Source: Taudactylus pleione
Lineage: Eukaryota > Chordata > Amphibia > Anura > Myobatrachidae
Reading direction: 5' to 3'
Assembly: GCA_031769625.1 (NCBI GenBank)
Contig: JAUIMM010000211.1
Location: forward strand, 10,993,001 to 11,057,000
DNA: 64,000 nt
Shown piece by piece: positions 63,007 through 64,000 of this stretch. The position numbers were made by a program, and so were the translations under genes. The notes beneath the pieces are model-generated. The model was not told the DNA's origin and ran no database searches. It was given only the letters and a program-made list of their open reading frames with translations. Positions within the stretch are counted from its first letter, which is position 1. Each line of letters begins with the position of its first letter.

Positions 63007-64000
63007 GTTTTTCCTGCTCGTGTGACACCACCCTTATTATTCAACCTGTAATTCTGTGAGTAGATTTAGAAAACATGCTGTGAAGTGGGTTTGTAAAGAC
63101 AGGATTAAGAACGACTGCAGTAGATGTCACAAATGTTTTTGTTTTTCAAAAAACAGTGGTTTCCTGAAAGATGGACTTTGCAGGCATACTGATCATAAAT
63201 CGTGTGGGATTAAAAACAGTTAAATCACACTTCTTTTTTTAAGGTGGCCATAATATAAAAAACTACAAATATTTTCTCAAAAACACATTTAAAATACATT
63301 AAACATTTTATAAATAGAAAAAGGAAAAAAATATAAGCTCCTAAAAATAAAGAACAATTATTACATTGCTATATATAACTTCAAGAAATTTTGATTATAT
63401 ATAGTAACTGTAATTTTACATTGTTAATAAATTTTGCTAAACATTTTAATTGATATAGAGCAAATTAATAGTACTGTTTTCTTACAATATGATTTTAAAT
63501 CCGTGTTAAAAAAATTTCAGTAAAAATAAAATGTAATTAAATATTTGCCCCCTTGTAGTCATCAAATTTCATAATGGGCATGGTGAGAAAGATGTATGTA
63601 ATTTACAAACCAGAAAGAAAAATTCTCTGGACCCTGTTCAGTTTCGTTACAGTAAAAAGTATTATAAGTGATAAAGAGTATAAAAATCACTAGGAGCAAA
63701 GTAATGTATAAATTTTAGACAGATCAAAATATTTTCGTTCAAATCAACCAGTAGCCAATTAATGAATAAGAAATTCACATTTTAGACAAACATAATGCAT
63801 CAATAAACAAAAATGTAAATAAATGATACTTCTTAATGAAAAAAACACATTCTCCTTTTTGTGCCTCATTTATAAACACTTATGTAGTAACATGTTTAAT
63901 GAAACTAAATGAGAAAACTCTTATTGCCTATTATATTTTCAAAATGACATCACAACTGGCAATCACTGTACTATTCCAAAACAAAAAAAAAAATTATCTT
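63007..64000. other. AT-rich sequence, no gene recognised
   Basis: Very AT-rich, with many homopolymer runs. No coding exon or element recognised. Confidence 0.5.

Overview
The window looks like intergenic or intronic DNA from a large vertebrate genome, most likely a frog or another amphibian. The repeat content points that way: a Tc1-like DNA transposon, L2-clade and L1-clade LINEs, a tRNA-type SINE, many short palindromic hAT-like and Harbinger-like elements, TA microsatellites, TTAGGG-like minisatellites and several kilobases of satellite. Only one coding exon could be supported. It lies on the minus strand at 24083-24217 and encodes one calcium-binding EGF-like repeat that matches the SCUBE family, best fit SCUBE2. 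If that is right, much of the window is SCUBE2 intron or flank, with no second exon recognised within 24 kb downstream or 39 kb upstream.

Layout. 1-4 kb: short fold-back elements and microsatellites. 4.2-6 kb: a 57-bp minisatellite carrying a hAT-like insertion. 6.6-8.75 kb: a short palindromic element split by a 5'-truncated L1. 9-21.5 kb: diverse fold-back elements, a perfect 80-bp palindrome, a SINE and hAT-like elements. 21.5-24.2 kb: mostly unique sequence and the SCUBE exon. 25-28.4 kb: TTAGGG-like minisatellite and the first hairpin-chain elements. 29.5-35 kb: a 66-bp array directly followed by a long, decayed L2 LINE. 36-46 kb: more hairpin-chain, L2, hAT-like and CCCTAA-bearing elements. 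46-50.3 kb: a Harbinger-like element, a solo LTR and a dead Tc1 transposon. 51.6-59.2 kb: a 44-bp satellite of roughly a hundred units with insertions. 59.5-64 kb: a large inverted repeat, another CCCTAA-bearing element, a second near-identical hairpin-chain element and AT-rich sequence.

The strongest candidate for something new is a mobile-element family with four copies here (27248-27796, 36311-36827, 50345-50827, 62455-63003). The copies are 483-549 bp long, end in versions of GGGCCTGATTCAG, are flanked by 3-bp target-site duplications, and consist almost entirely of consecutive perfect hairpins (about twelve in the best copies). Divergent copies keep the pairing through matching changes on both arms. 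Two copies about 97% identical differ by inversion of one whole hairpin. A second family with other ends (25901-26339, and a shorter relative at 25239-25488) has the same architecture.

No gene network is visible. The long open reading frames are mostly by-products of palindromes, minisatellites whose unit is a multiple of three, or decayed transposon genes. All family names are from recognition by eye; no database search was possible.
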